Source: JANNVZ01 sp031418455
GTDB taxonomy: Bacteria > Bacteroidota > Bacteroidia > Flavobacteriales_D > Sanyastnellaceae
Reading direction: 5' to 3'
DNA length: 35,641 nucleotides
Assembly (NCBI GenBank): GCA_031418455.1
Contig: JANOXJ010000251.1
Coordinates: forward strand, 1 to 35,641
Shown here in pieces: positions 16,799-25,709 of the stretch (position 1 is its first letter; every line of letters begins with the position of its first letter). Made by a program: the position numbers and the translations under genes. A model generated the notes under the pieces. It saw only the letters and a program-made list of their open reading frames with translations. It did not search any database and was not told where the DNA came from.

Positions 16799-17149
16799 AT
16801 GAAGTCTATACTAAGTTTCTCTTTATTCATTATCCTTTTGGCCTCATGCCAAAAAACCTCTCCCACAATGGCCACTATTTTGGTAAAAAACAGTGCTGGC
16901 CAGCCTTTGCCAGGCGCTACTGTAAGATTATACAGCAATGGCAACGCACTAAGAGAAAAACGATTCGACCTAGAACTAATCACTGATGGCAGCGGCAAAG
17001 CCACTTACGACTTTACAGACTACTATAAAAGCGGGCAGGCAGGCTTTGCAGTATTGGATATTTCTGTGTCTAAAGGCAACCTTGAGGGCGAAGGCATCAT
17101 CAAGGTGGAAGAAGAGCAAACTACCGAGGAGGTGGTAGTGCTTCAATAA
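16799..17149 (+). CDS. Small lipoprotein with Ig-like/carboxypeptidase-regulatory-like domain (copy 1)
   Basis: The 116-residue protein begins with a lipoprotein signal ending in the lipobox 'LLASC' (Cys17), followed by Gln-Lys. The mature part contains 'TILVKNSAGQPLPGATVRLY', typical of the beta-sandwich of carboxypeptidase-regulatory-like domains, then 'TDGSGKATYDF', 'GQAGFAVLDISV' and an acidic end with several Glu/Thr-Val pairs. It is clearly homologous to the protein encoded at 17366-17749 over the whole mature length. Function is unknown; such domains often act as structural or adhesive parts of the surface. It is divergent from the cyclophilin gene. Confidence 0.82.
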   Translation: MKSILSFSLFIILLASCQKTSPTMATILVKNSAGQPLPGATVRLYSNGNALREKRFDLELITDGSGKATYDFTDYYKSGQAGFAVLDISVSKGNLEGEGIIKVEEEQTTEEVVVLQ

Positions 17150-17365
17150 ACCGTGCTGCTTTTAGTCTTAATATGGCCAAAAGCCCAGCAAACACTAGTT
17201 TTTACACACTTTACTTTAACCAAAACCAACCCATTTGCTTCTTTGCACACCAATTTTGCATTAAGATTTGAACAACTATTTTTTTAAACTTGGTGCGGAG
17301 ATGATGGGCAAAGCCTTAAAATTGCTTTTCTTTGACTCGCTTTAAACCGCATAGAGAATTTCGTA

Positions 17366-17749
17366 ATGAAAAAGAAACAGACTTATATATTCACTATCGT
17401 TATGTTGCTTTTAGCATCAATTGCGGTAAACAGTTGTAAAAAAGACAAGCAGACTATAGCTACTGTGCTGGTAGTAAATGATGAGGGGCAGCCAATACCT
17501 GGCGCCACCGTACGACTTTATTCTAACCCAAGCGAAATTCCTCCGCCACCCAATGCATTGCGCTTTGATACTACGCAGGTTACCAATGGCACCGGCAAGG
17601 TTACTTTCGACTTTAGCGAGTTTTACAAAAAAGGTCAGGCCGGATTTGCCGTGTTGGACATAGAAGCTTTCAAAGGCAGCCTAAATGGCGATGGCATTAT
17701 AAAAATTGAAGAAGAAACTACAACGGAGGAAACTGTTATTATTGAATAA
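17366..17749 (+). CDS. Small lipoprotein with Ig-like/carboxypeptidase-regulatory-like domain (copy 2)
   Basis: This 127-residue paralogue of the preceding gene has a signal ending at 'IAVNSCKKDK' (Cys24). It then repeats the same order: 'ATVLVVNDEGQPIPGATVRLY', 'TNGTGKVTFDFSEFYKKGQA', 'GFAVLDIEAFKGSLNGDGI' and an acidic Glu/Thr-rich end. Relative to copy 1 it has a short proline-rich insertion ('NPSEIPPPPNALRF'). The two genes are 216 bases apart and each may have its own promoter. A strong terminator follows, so the unit ends here. Function unknown. Confidence 0.82.
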   Translation: MKKKQTYIFTIVMLLLASIAVNSCKKDKQTIATVLVVNDEGQPIPGATVRLYSNPSEIPPPPNALRFDTTQVTNGTGKVTFDFSEFYKKGQAGFAVLDIEAFKGSLNGDGIIKIEEETTTEETVIIE

Positions 17750-17782
17750 TCATTTGCTCCTTTTTTAAAATAAAAAATTGGA

Positions 17783-17816
17783 AAGTCGTCAAATAAAAAA
17801 TTTGGCGACTTTTTTT
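17783..17816 (+). terminator. Rho-independent terminator after the lipoprotein pair
   Basis: A 12-bp stem, AAGTCGTCAAAT (17783-17794) with ATTTGGCGACTT (17800-17811), has one G-U pair and a five-A loop, and runs into further Ts to 17816. It starts 34 bases after the stop codon. Confidence 0.85.
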
Positions 17817-17948
17817 ATGCTCTAAATTCAACATTAATAAGAGTTCACCTTGAAAATATTGGAAAGAAAGCAGTCCAAGGATGAACATTGGAACATAGAA
17901 GTTTGTAAATGAAAGTCATAAATCAAACTTAGAACAACAATACTATTT

Positions 17949-18869
17949 ATGCAAAAAACAATACTTGTATCAGGAGCCAATGGCAACTTAGGAATGCGCA
18001 TAGTAAAGTCGCTAATTGCCGAGGGCGCTAACGTTAGAGCCTTGGTGAGGCATGATACTGCCCATACTAAAACAACAGAGCTGGAGCAATTGGGGGCCAA
18101 AGTGATAAGGGTTGACTTATTTGACACTAAGGATGTAGAAAAACTTCAGGAAGCATGCTCTGGTGTGCATTGTGTAATATCTGCCTTGGCAGGGCTGGAT
18201 TCCAGCATAATTGAAGCTCAAAAAAACTTACTGGATGCCGCTGTAAGTGCAGGTGTGAAGCGCTTTATTCCTTCTGACTATTCATTGGATTTTACTCCGC
18301 TTATACCCGGCCGCAACAGAAATTTGGACTTGAGAAGAACATTTCATGAATACATAAAAACCACACCAATAGCGGCCACCACCATATTCAATGGTGCATT
18401 TGCCGACATGCTTACTGGGCAAATGCCGTTAGTGCTTTTTAAACAAAAGCGCATTTTGCATTGGGGCAGTGCCGACACGAGAATGGATTTCACATCTATG
18501 GACAATACCGCATCCTACACTGCTAAAGTGGCGCTGGATGACAACACCCCACGTTATTTAAGAATAGCAGGAGACAGAAAAACACCCCGCGAATTTCAAA
18601 CTCTAATGACTGAAATAACTGGCACCAAATACAAACTATTGCGAGCCGGAGGCACTGGCCTAATAAATGCAATAATAAAAATAGCGCGCACAGTGGCTCC
18701 TGGTAAAAACGAACTATACCCCGCCTGGCAAGGCATGCAATACATGCGCGACATGGTGGAGGGCAAAGTGAAAATAGAGCAATACCAAAACGATAGATAC
18801 CCTGAAATAAAGTGGACCACCGCTAAAGACATTTTAACTGCCCACTTGGAAGCTACTCTACTATCCTAA
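17949..18869 (+). CDS. NmrA-like NAD(P)-binding oxidoreductase
   Basis: The 306-residue protein has an N-terminal Rossmann fold with the dinucleotide motif GANGNLG (residues 9-15) and, near residue 33, 'RALVRHD', an arginine position that favours NADP(H). 'VISALAGLDSSIIEAQKNLLDAA' and 'AGVKRFIPSDYSLDF' match the NmrA/isoflavone-reductase-like branch of atypical short-chain dehydrogenases. The later 'GDRKTPREFQTLMTEITG' fits that branch too. Substrate is unknown; some members sense the NADP(H) state rather than catalyse. It sits alone between two terminator-like hairpins, so it is probably monocistronic. Confidence 0.87.
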   Translation: MQKTILVSGANGNLGMRIVKSLIAEGANVRALVRHDTAHTKTTELEQLGAKVIRVDLFDTKDVEKLQEACSGVHCVISALAGLDSSIIEAQKNLLDAAVSAGVKRFIPSDYSLDFTPLIPGRNRNLDLRRTFHEYIKTTPIAATTIFNGAFADMLTGQMPLVLFKQKRILHWGSADTRMDFTSMDNTASYTAKVALDDNTPRYLRIAGDRKTPREFQTLMTEITGTKYKLLRAGGTGLINAIIKIARTVAPGKNELYPAWQGMQYMRDMVEGKVKIEQYQNDRYPEIKWTTAKDILTAHLEATLLS

Positions 18870-18870
18870 T

Positions 18871-18893
18871 TATGGGCCGTTTGCAGGTCCATA
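18871..18893. other. Hairpin just after the NmrA-like gene
   Basis: TATGGGCC (18871-18878) pairs with GGTCCATA (18886-18893), 8 bp with one G-U pair and a seven-base loop, one base after the stop codon. No T-tract follows on the plus strand, so it may protect the mRNA 3' end or be a weak terminator. Confidence 0.35.
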
Positions 18894-18958
18894 GCGGGAA
18901 AAAATACTGTTCTAAAAAAGGAGATTCATTCAAACTTAAAATTACAGGACAATAACAT

Positions 18959-18990
18959 TTTGCTCTACTTGATTTAGAATACTACATTTG
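18959..18990 (+). promoter_or_regulatory. Promoter of tRNA-Pro
   Basis: TTTG (18959-18962), then 20 bases, then TACATTTG (18983-18990): a full match to the Bacteroidota -33/-7 promoter. It ends 32 bases before the tRNA 5' end. Confidence 0.7.
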
Positions 18991-19022
18991 CCGCCCCTTA
19001 AAATTTGTAGTTGAGTTTATAT

Positions 19023-19098
19023 CGGGATGTAGCTCAGTTGGTAGAGTACACGTCTGGGGGGCGTGTGGTCGCACGTTCGAGTCGTGTCATCCCGACCA
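19023..19098 (+). tRNA. tRNA-Pro (anticodon GGG)
   Basis: The 76-base tRNA folds into a full cloverleaf. The acceptor stem CGGGATG pairs with CATCCCG, followed by A73 and an encoded CCA. The D arm is GCTC/GAGT with a G10-U25 wobble. The anticodon stem CACGT/GCGTG has a U31-G39 wobble and the loop is CTGGGGG, giving anticodon GGG (positions 34-36), which reads CCC and CCU. The T arm is GCACG-TTCGAGT-CGTGT. It has its own promoter upstream and no neighbouring tRNA. A T run follows immediately and a probable terminator lies about 90 bases downstream. Confidence 0.95.
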
Positions 19099-19184
19099 TT
19101 TTTTTTTCCTTTTCATTGGGGGGTGTTTAGTCGTCTCGGCTCATATGAGAATATTAAGACCACGTGATCTAAGATTTTATTATG

Positions 19185-19216
19185 AAAAGGAAGATTCAAC
19201 CTCTTCCATTTTTTTT
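19185..19216 (+). terminator. Probable terminator downstream of tRNA-Pro
   Basis: GGAAGA (19189-19194) pairs with TCTTCC (19202-19207) across a seven-base loop, with flanking A and T runs that extend the pairing. An eight-base T run follows at 19209-19216. It separates the tRNA from the DUF4834 gene. Confidence 0.55.
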
Positions 19217-19272
19217 ATTCTTTTCACAAAAAAAATTCTTCTAAGCACCTTTTGCTTCTCACCTTTGCGTCC

Positions 19273-19539
19273 ATGTATCAAGAAGCGTCTTTCAGCGGAG
19301 TTCTAAGAATTCTTTTTTGGTTTTTCGTTATTTCCATGGCCATTCGTCTTTTAGCCAGATTGCTGTTGCCTTACATTTTAAAGAAAAGCGAACAAACCAT
19401 GCGTGCGCGCATGCAACAAATGCAAGATCAGCAGCGCCCGCAGCGCCACGAGGGCGAAGTAACTATTGAAAAAAACAGCTCTGCACACAAAACAGCTGGT
19501 GCGGGCGATTATGTGGACTATATTGAGATAAAAGACTGA
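19273..19539 (+). CDS. DUF4834 family membrane protein
   Basis: The 88-residue protein has one N-terminal membrane helix (about 9-33), a basic stretch with Arg/Gln-rich coiled-coil character (about 38-58) and the acidic ending 'AGDYVDYIEIKD', a conserved mark of the DUF4834 family, known only from Bacteroidota. Function is unknown. I chose the ATG at 19273 over the in-frame TTG at 19252, which would add seven residues (MLLTFAS) and spoil the typical N-terminus. CACCTTTG, one mismatch from the -7 box, ends 5 bases before this ATG. The YfhO-like gene starts 66 bases downstream. Confidence 0.83.
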   Translation: MYQEASFSGVLRILFWFFVISMAIRLLARLLLPYILKKSEQTMRARMQQMQDQQRPQRHEGEVTIEKNSSAHKTAGAGDYVDYIEIKD

Positions 19540-19605
19540 TTTTTTTTTCAGCACCCTTCTGCCTCTTACCTTCACCGCCTTACCAATTCCTTACCTTAAT
19601 TCAGT

Positions 19606-22287
19606 ATGAAAAATATTCTTCTGAAAATAGCGCCACATGCTGCGGCAGTTATCATCTTTTTAATCATTGCCCAACTATTCTTTAGTATGGAAAATGCCGA
19701 CTACAGCCTTAGACAGTCGGACATAGAACATGTAATGGGCATGAGTAAGGAGCTGGTAGACTATCGATTGATGCACGATGGGCAAGAGGCACTCTGGTCT
19801 AACAATATGTTTGGCGGTATGCCCGGCTACCAAACCAATGTGCTCTACCCTTCTAACATACTGAGGCAAATAGATGCTTTTATAAAACTCTATCAATACC
19901 CTGCATCGGGCACACTTTTCATGTGCATGCTTGGCTTCTATATTTTTTGCCTTTGTGTACGCATCAATCCTTGGCTTGGAATAGCTGCAGGTATTGCATT
20001 TGGACTAAGCACTATAAATGTATTGTACTTGGGTGCAGGGCATACTTCTAAAGTAAACGCCATTGCCTACATGGCACCTGCACTGGGCGGAGTGCTGCTT
20101 GCATACCGCGGCAAATGGATTTTAGGTGCTGCAGTTTTCGCATTGTTTTTTGGCCTGCATGTGGCTGCATCGCATTTGCAAATGACTTATTACCTCGCAT
20201 TTTTATTGGGTGCAGTGGCTTTGGCAGAGTTCATACATCTTTTGGTAAAAAAGCAATGGGTATATGCATTTAAAACCAGTGCTGTTCTTATTGCCGCCAC
20301 CATTATAGGCATATTGCCCAATTTGGGCAGCTTACTTACTACCTATGAGTACAGTAAACTTACTACACGCGGCAAATCTGATTTGACCATTACAGCAGAG
20401 GGCGCTACTAAAGATGATGCAGACAAAGAAGGTTTGAAACCCGATTATATTTTGCAATACAATATGGCATCTGGCGAATGGTTCAGCGTTTTTCTGCCTA
20501 ATGCCAAAGGCGGCAACTCTGCTTATATAAAGAACGATAAAAAAGTATTGCAAACTGTACCCTCTAAATTGCGAGAGCAAGTGGGCGACATGAACCGCTA
20601 CTGGGGCGAGCAGGAGTTCTCAGGTGGTGCATTTTATTTTGGAGCATTCATTATGTTCCTGTTTGCAGTGGCACTAATTTTTAGCAAAGACAATTTAAAA
20701 TGGCCCTTTCTTGCTCTTACACTATTGGTAATTGCGCTAAGTGTAAAAGAGCTTACAAAGCTTAATACCTTTTTCATTTTCGACTTTCCTTACTACAACA
20801 AATTTCGCGACCATAAAATGATGTTGGTTTTGTTGCAAGTAATGGCACCTGCTTTGGCATTTATTTTTATTGATGGTCTTTTAAAAACCGAACTGAATGC
20901 AAAGCTGCGAAAACTTCTTCTAATTGGCACCGGTGCAGTGCTGGTGGTAGGAGGTGCTCTTTGCCTTATTCCTAGCGCTTCAGGCGAGTTGATGAGCGCA
21001 GGTGACAAAGAAATGTTTGACCAATACGAGTCGCAATACAAAGACAATGCTAATGCCCTTAATCAAATAGATGATATGCGCTCTTCCCTGATTAACGTGC
21101 GCTCGGAGATATATAAAGAAGATGGTAAAAGAAGCTTATTGCTATTTGTATTAGCCGCATTTGTATTAGTTGGATTAGCGCTCCAAAAACTAAAATGGTT
21201 TGTGCTGGCCCCAGTAGTGGCCCTAATAGTAACGGGCGATATGTGGACAGCATCTGAAAGATATATGAACGCAGACAAACGCGAGGGTCAATACCTGCAC
21301 TACGTAAAAACCGGTGACAAATACTTCCCTTACAGCCCTGACAAATGCGATATGGCCATATTGGAAAAAGAAAAAAACAATGTGCCGGATTTTACAACTG
21401 AGGCTGATGCGCTTGAACAAAAATATTTGAATACCGCCCCGTATAAATACGTAAAAGACAAAAGCAAACCTGCTATGGCCGCTCAATTCGGAGCGTTGAG
21501 TCTAAATAGCAATTACCGTGTGCTACTTGGGTCGCGCGGAGTATTTACCGATGCATCTATCCCCTACTTTCACAAAAGCCTTGGCGGCTACCACGCAGCC
21601 AAGTTGAAACGCTATCAGGAAATAATTGACTTTTATCTGACGCCTGAAATAACTGCATTTAGCGATGCATTGCAAAGCCGCAGCATGCCTAAAGTAGACA
21701 GTGTGCTGGCTACATCTAAAGTGATAAATATGCTAAACGCTAAGTATGTAAAGTATTCAGCAGAAGCTCCTCCTATTGAAAACAAAAATGCTATGGGCAA
21801 TGCCTGGTTTGTAAAAGATATAACAATAGCCGAGAGTGCCGATGAGGAAATAAGTAAAATAGCAACCACTGACATAGCAAGCGCTGCTGTAGTGCACACA
21901 GAATTTAAACAAAGTGCCAAGAGTGCTTCTGCAGTGGATTCTACATCGGTAGCTACACTTACTGAGTATGGCACTAATTATTACAAATACACTGCAAGTA
22001 CTACTGTGGAGGCCCCACTTATTTTTAGTGAGATATACTACCCAGAAGGTTGGACATGTAAAATAGACAACAACGAAGTTCCATATTTTAGAGCTAACTA
22101 CATATTGCGTGGTGTACAAGTACCGGCTGGCGAGCACACCATAGAGTGGAGTTTTGAACCTGCATCTTATAAAAAAGGTGTTACTCTAAATTGGATTGGT
22201 TCATTCACCTTGCTTGGTTTATTGCTTATAGTGTTTGGCTGGAACATAAAGTCGCAAATAAAAACCTATACCGATACCAGCAACTAA
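19606..22287 (+). CDS. YfhO-type polytopic membrane protein
   Basis: The 893-residue inner-membrane protein has many hydrophobic helices in its first 550 residues, a long non-membrane region (about 560-850) and one last helix ('GVTLNWIGSFTLLGLLLIVF'). Near the N-terminus 'QSDIEHVMGMSKEL' and 'WSNNMFGGMPGYQTNVLYPS' match YfhO-like proteins of Bacteroidota; YfhO in Gram-positive bacteria is a GT-C-type glycosyltransferase for lipoteichoic acid decoration. The extracytoplasmic part ends with 'IFSEIYYPEGWTCKIDNNEV' and 'FRANYILRGVQVPAGEHTIEW', also typical. It probably uses a lipid-linked sugar, but donor and acceptor are unknown. Its TAA shares one base with the next ATG. Confidence 0.87.
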   Translation: MKNILLKIAPHAAAVIIFLIIAQLFFSMENADYSLRQSDIEHVMGMSKELVDYRLMHDGQEALWSNNMFGGMPGYQTNVLYPSNILRQIDAFIKLYQYPASGTLFMCMLGFYIFCLCVRINPWLGIAAGIAFGLSTINVLYLGAGHTSKVNAIAYMAPALGGVLLAYRGKWILGAAVFALFFGLHVAASHLQMTYYLAFLLGAVALAEFIHLLVKKQWVYAFKTSAVLIAATIIGILPNLGSLLTTYEYSKLTTRGKSDLTITAEGATKDDADKEGLKPDYILQYNMASGEWFSVFLPNAKGGNSAYIKNDKKVLQTVPSKLREQVGDMNRYWGEQEFSGGAFYFGAFIMFLFAVALIFSKDNLKWPFLALTLLVIALSVKELTKLNTFFIFDFPYYNKFRDHKMMLVLLQVMAPALAFIFIDGLLKTELNAKLRKLLLIGTGAVLVVGGALCLIPSASGELMSAGDKEMFDQYESQYKDNANALNQIDDMRSSLINVRSEIYKEDGKRSLLLFVLAAFVLVGLALQKLKWFVLAPVVALIVTGDMWTASERYMNADKREGQYLHYVKTGDKYFPYSPDKCDMAILEKEKNNVPDFTTEADALEQKYLNTAPYKYVKDKSKPAMAAQFGALSLNSNYRVLLGSRGVFTDASIPYFHKSLGGYHAAKLKRYQEIIDFYLTPEITAFSDALQSRSMPKVDSVLATSKVINMLNAKYVKYSAEAPPIENKNAMGNAWFVKDITIAESADEEISKIATTDIASAAVVHTEFKQSAKSASAVDSTSVATLTEYGTNYYKYTASTTVEAPLIFSEIYYPEGWTCKIDNNEVPYFRANYILRGVQVPAGEHTIEWSFEPASYKKGVTLNWIGSFTLLGLLLIVFGWNIKSQIKTYTDTSN

Positions 22288-23588
22288 TGTGGACGCAAGT
22301 CTTCATACCGATTTTATATGCAATAGTATTTACCGCCATCGTATATCGGTGGCGGTTTTTTCATGTAACTCATATTCAAAAAAAATGGGTGACGCTAGCC
22401 TTTGTAATAAAGCTAATGGCAGGTGTAGCACTTTGGTGGGTATATTCATTTCATTACAGCGGTGCTGACGAAAGCGATGCTCTTAGATATTTTAATGATG
22501 CCAACATCATAAAAGGACAATGGAACGAAAACCGTAAAGTGTTTTGGAGTTTTATGCTTGGGCAGCAGGACACAAGCCTCGCCTATCAAATAATCTATGA
22601 CAAACTTGTGGGTTGGCATAGTGGATACAGGTATGGACTTACTAATGATTGTCAAACCATTATTCGGCTCAATGTTATCATTGGATTTGTCTCCTTTGGC
22701 AGCTATCATGTACACTGGATGTTTATGTCATTCATAGCATTTATCGGGTTTACTGCGCTTTACAAAGCATTTCAACATGATTTTGCACACAAGCACAAAT
22801 GGTTATTCATAGCCTGCTTCATGCTGCCTTCTGTAGTGTTTTGGAGTGCTGGTTTGCTCAAAGAAGGTCCTACCATGCTAGGCGTTGGTTTTCTTTTTTG
22901 GGGCTTAAAGCTGTGGACTGAAAATTATAGAAACTGGATTTCTTATTTGATAATAGCGCTGAGTTGTGTCCTGCTGGCAGCCATAAAGGAGTATGTGCTA
23001 TTCGCCCTGTTACCCGGTATTGTTTTTCTTATTGCAGTAAAGTTGAGCGGTGCAAGCAAGCTGCTCATAAAATTTGCCGCAACTCAATTACTCTGTTTTA
23101 TAGTGGCTCAAAATGCCAACCACTTTTTCATTGGTGGCGATTTTATATATGTTCTAAATAAAAAAAAAACCGACTTTTATAACACATCGGCTCTGCGCAA
23201 TGCACAAAGTACCATTTATATACCAGACTCTTCCTCCAACAGCGCTTTTATGCTGCACTACCCGCAGGCCTTTGCGCTTAGCTATTTGCGCCCTTACATG
23301 TGGGAAATAAAATCGTGGATGTACGCGCTTTTCGCCTTAGAAAATTTGTGTTATGCAATCATGCTTTTAGTCACCATTTTTTTCTTTAAAAAACCAAACG
23401 CACAATCGTGGACCATGCTATTGGCCTCATTCTCTTTTGCATTAGTACTTGCTTCTATTATTGGCAATTGCGTGCCTGTGCTTGGGTCCATAGTGCGCTA
23501 CAGAATAGCTGCATTGCCGCTATTAGCTATATGCTGCCTGGCCTGTATTGATTTTGAAAAAATAAAACGTGTTATTCTGCGCGCCTAA
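22287..23588 (+). CDS. Polytopic membrane protein, unknown, coupled to the YfhO-type gene
   Basis: The 433-residue protein is very hydrophobic, with about ten predicted helices, and short Trp/Tyr-rich loops. 'CFMLPSVVFWSAGLLKEGPTM' around 170-195 resembles a motif seen in Bacteroidota membrane proteins of polysaccharide regions, and the layout is like a GT-C transferase or polymerase, but I cannot assign a family. The ATG at 22287 overlaps the upstream stop in TAATG, indicating translational coupling. A longer in-frame reading from 22191 would overlap the YfhO-type gene by almost 100 bases and is not supported. It converges with the next gene with a 17-base overlap of the 3' ends. Confidence 0.78.
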   Translation: MWTQVFIPILYAIVFTAIVYRWRFFHVTHIQKKWVTLAFVIKLMAGVALWWVYSFHYSGADESDALRYFNDANIIKGQWNENRKVFWSFMLGQQDTSLAYQIIYDKLVGWHSGYRYGLTNDCQTIIRLNVIIGFVSFGSYHVHWMFMSFIAFIGFTALYKAFQHDFAHKHKWLFIACFMLPSVVFWSAGLLKEGPTMLGVGFLFWGLKLWTENYRNWISYLIIALSCVLLAAIKEYVLFALLPGIVFLIAVKLSGASKLLIKFAATQLLCFIVAQNANHFFIGGDFIYVLNKKKTDFYNTSALRNAQSTIYIPDSSSNSAFMLHYPQAFALSYLRPYMWEIKSWMYALFALENLCYAIMLLVTIFFFKKPNAQSWTMLLASFSFALVLASIIGNCVPVLGSIVRYRIAALPLLAICCLACIDFEKIKRVILRA

Positions 23589-24273
23589 GTTGCCTTATTG
23601 CCTTAATGTGCGCAAACAATACTATAGGCACAATAAACGATGGTAGCCATATGAATGGGAAATGGGAAATTGCATAGTTAGGAGTTTGAAAATCCCATTG
23701 CTGCATGGCAGTGGGCGCAGCACCTGCAGCAATTACCACTATGGTGGCCAATGAAATAATTCCTAATACATTCCAAATTAATAGCACCGATTTCGATATT
23801 ATTTTTCTATTGAAATAAAGCACCGCCATTATTGGCGCAGTTATGCCAAATACTATATCGAAATTAAAACCATGAAATGTCATGCTCAAAGGCACTTGCT
23901 TATGTTGCGAAAGCCATAGCAAAACGAGCTCCACTGGTAAGCGCACTATATGAATCCATGTCAATGTTTTTAACGACAAACTCGCCTCAAATCGTTTACC
24001 TCTTTTGCTTAGAAATACCGATAGCAATACCACAAGCGCCACAGCTATGGGAAATGTAATATGAGGAGGTATGGAAACTCTGTCCATGTACCACTTGTTG
24101 AGCGAGAGGGTGCTTTGGAATATTAACCACAACAACAAACTGAGCGATATAATATTGGCTCTATTCCTTACAACTTCATTGTCCGATTGAAGCATGCTTA
24201 ACGCAAAAAGCACCAATGTAAATAGTGTGGTAAGAATAAAAACAAGAACTATATGAAAAGGTATTTCTAGCAT
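23572..24273 (-). CDS. Polytopic membrane protein, unknown function
   Basis: I do not recognise a family with confidence. The 233-residue protein has about seven hydrophobic segments, starting with 'FHIVLVFILTTLFTLVLFAL' and ending with 'WLPSFIVPIVLFAHIKAI'. A conserved-looking 'HGFNFDIVFGITAPIMAVLYF' is in the middle. No signal peptide cleavage site or catalytic motif stands out. It is a lone minus-strand gene whose 3' end overlaps the preceding plus-strand gene by 17 bases. The upstream CATATTTG (minus strand, about 24301-24294) is one mismatch from a -7 box but lacks a -33 element. Confidence 0.75.
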   Translation of the reverse strand: MLEIPFHIVLVFILTTLFTLVLFALSMLQSDNEVVRNRANIISLSLLLWLIFQSTLSLNKWYMDRVSIPPHITFPIAVALVVLLSVFLSKRGKRFEASLSLKTLTWIHIVRLPVELVLLWLSQHKQVPLSMTFHGFNFDIVFGITAPIMAVLYFNRKIISKSVLLIWNVLGIISLATIVVIAAGAAPTAMQQWDFQTPNYAISHFPFIWLPSFIVPIVLFAHIKAIRQLRRAE

Positions 24274-24387
24274 TAGATTATTATTATAGGTGCCAAATAT
24301 GTATTGTAGTTGAAGGATTTAAGCGATAAATCCTCATAAAACTAAAGGAATAACAAGCATTAAGAACTTTTGCTCATATTAGTCTGT

Positions 24388-24395
24388 TAGATTTG
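24388..24395 (+). promoter_or_regulatory. Possible -7 box of the acyltransferase/4Fe-4S/MFS unit
   Basis: TAGATTTG is an exact TAnnTTTG match, 16 bases before the ATG at 24412. The nearest TTTTG (24368-24372) is 15 bases upstream, shorter than the usual 19-21, so the call is tentative. Confidence 0.4.
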
Positions 24396-24411
24396 GCCTC
24401 TGGTAAAATAT

Positions 24412-25689
24412 ATGACTAACGCTCCTGCCCAACCTCGCAAAGTAGCTGACCTTAAATGCATTTGGAAACGAAGTGCAGTGGATCAGCAGGAGTTTTATGC
24501 TCTGCACTTTAATAGTGTGCATGATATACCAGCTGCAGAATGGAACAATATTGTTGAGAATAAAAATGCATTTCTGGCTCTGGGCTATTTAGCAGCCCTG
24601 GAGGATACGCACGACAGCGGTCTCGAACTCAGATTTGTAATGTTTCAAAACAGTAAAAATGAATTTATAGGAATAGCTGCATTTCAAATAACACATTTTA
24701 TAACCAGCCCAGATGCTTATAGCAATCAATTGCTTAAATGGATAAATCAGTTAGCAAAATTCATTAGGCGAGGTCATGTGCACAACATACTCATATGCGG
24801 CAATGCGCTAGCCACAGGCGAGCACGGTTTTTATTTTTCTAATTCATATGCCAATGCACTATCTGAAGAAGAAAAAGCGCGATTGGTACTAGACGCCATG
24901 CAGAATATTTCTGCAGATGAAAAGAAAAATGGCAAAAGAATTTGTGCCATGGTAGCTAAAGATTTTTACCCAACGAGCGATAAGTTTCCATTGGCCCTTT
25001 CGCGCAGAGGATTTACATCTTTTCAGGTAGACCACAACATGGTTATGCCCCTGTTGGTTGAATGGAAATCTTTTGACGACTACCTTGCTGCTCTCAATAC
25101 TAAGTTCAGAACAAAAGCAAAAGCAGCTTTTAAAAAATCTGAACAGTTGGCAGTGCGTCCTATGACGGCAGAAGAAATTCTGAAACATTGCGATCGTATG
25201 CAACACTTATATAGCAATGTATACGACAAGGCCGATTTTAGATTGGGTAAGTTAAATGTGCATGCTTTATCACTCATGATTAAAAACATGCCCTATGAAT
25301 TTTTTGTAACAGGCTTGTTTCTGAAAGAAGAATTAGTTGGTTTTTGCACAGCTGTAAAAACTGACCAAAGCATAGAGGCGCATGTAATAGGAATAGACTA
25401 TGAGAATAACCGAGAGCATTGTGTATACCAGCGCATACTATACGAGTATATAAGCCTGGGTATAAAACTGGAGTGCAACCGCATAGTATATGGCCGTACT
25501 GCTGCCGAAATAAAATCTACTATTGGGGCTATGCCTGTAGATTTAACTTGTAGCATTTACCATCCGCGCACTATTAGCAATGCGTTGCTCAACCTCATTC
25601 TAAACTATGTAAAACCTTCTGACTATCCGCACCGCAACCCATGGCGAGCAGAGGTATTTGAAGAAATAAAAAATGCTAAACTTTTTTAA
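24412..25689 (+). CDS. GNAT/BioF2-like acyltransferase
   Basis: The 425-residue soluble protein resembles the double-GNAT BioF2-like/peptidoglycan-biosynthesis-related group. The C-terminal half carries the typical features: 'FDDYLAALNTKFRTKAKAAFKK', 'LYSNVYDKADFRLGKLN', 'YEFFVTGLFLKEELVGFCTAV' and 'YQRILYEYISLGIKLECNRIVYG'. Such proteins transfer acyl or aminoacyl groups from CoA or tRNA donors; the substrate here is unknown. The gene is first in a tight unit with a YjdI-like 4Fe-4S protein (20 bases downstream) and an MFS transporter. Confidence 0.8.
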   Translation: MTNAPAQPRKVADLKCIWKRSAVDQQEFYALHFNSVHDIPAAEWNNIVENKNAFLALGYLAALEDTHDSGLELRFVMFQNSKNEFIGIAAFQITHFITSPDAYSNQLLKWINQLAKFIRRGHVHNILICGNALATGEHGFYFSNSYANALSEEEKARLVLDAMQNISADEKKNGKRICAMVAKDFYPTSDKFPLALSRRGFTSFQVDHNMVMPLLVEWKSFDDYLAALNTKFRTKAKAAFKKSEQLAVRPMTAEEILKHCDRMQHLYSNVYDKADFRLGKLNVHALSLMIKNMPYEFFVTGLFLKEELVGFCTAVKTDQSIEAHVIGIDYENNREHCVYQRILYEYISLGIKLECNRIVYGRTAAEIKSTIGAMPVDLTCSIYHPRTISNALLNLILNYVKPSDYPHRNPWRAEVFEEIKNAKLF

Positions 25690-25709
25690 CTCTTAAAAAC
25701 ATTGCAAGC

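Noticed and set aside
19023..19098. tRNA-Pro as the attachment site of an integrated element
   Set aside because: No integrase gene, no direct repeat of the tRNA 3' end and only housekeeping-type genes nearby.
19139..19148. Perfect 10-base palindrome CTCATATGAG between the tRNA and the DUF4834 gene
   Set aside because: A single short palindrome without repeats or a linked regulator; expected by chance at this window size.
22191..22286. Upstream extension of the 433-residue membrane protein
   Set aside because: It would overlap the YfhO-type coding sequence by almost 100 bases; the TAATG start at 22287 is much more plausible.
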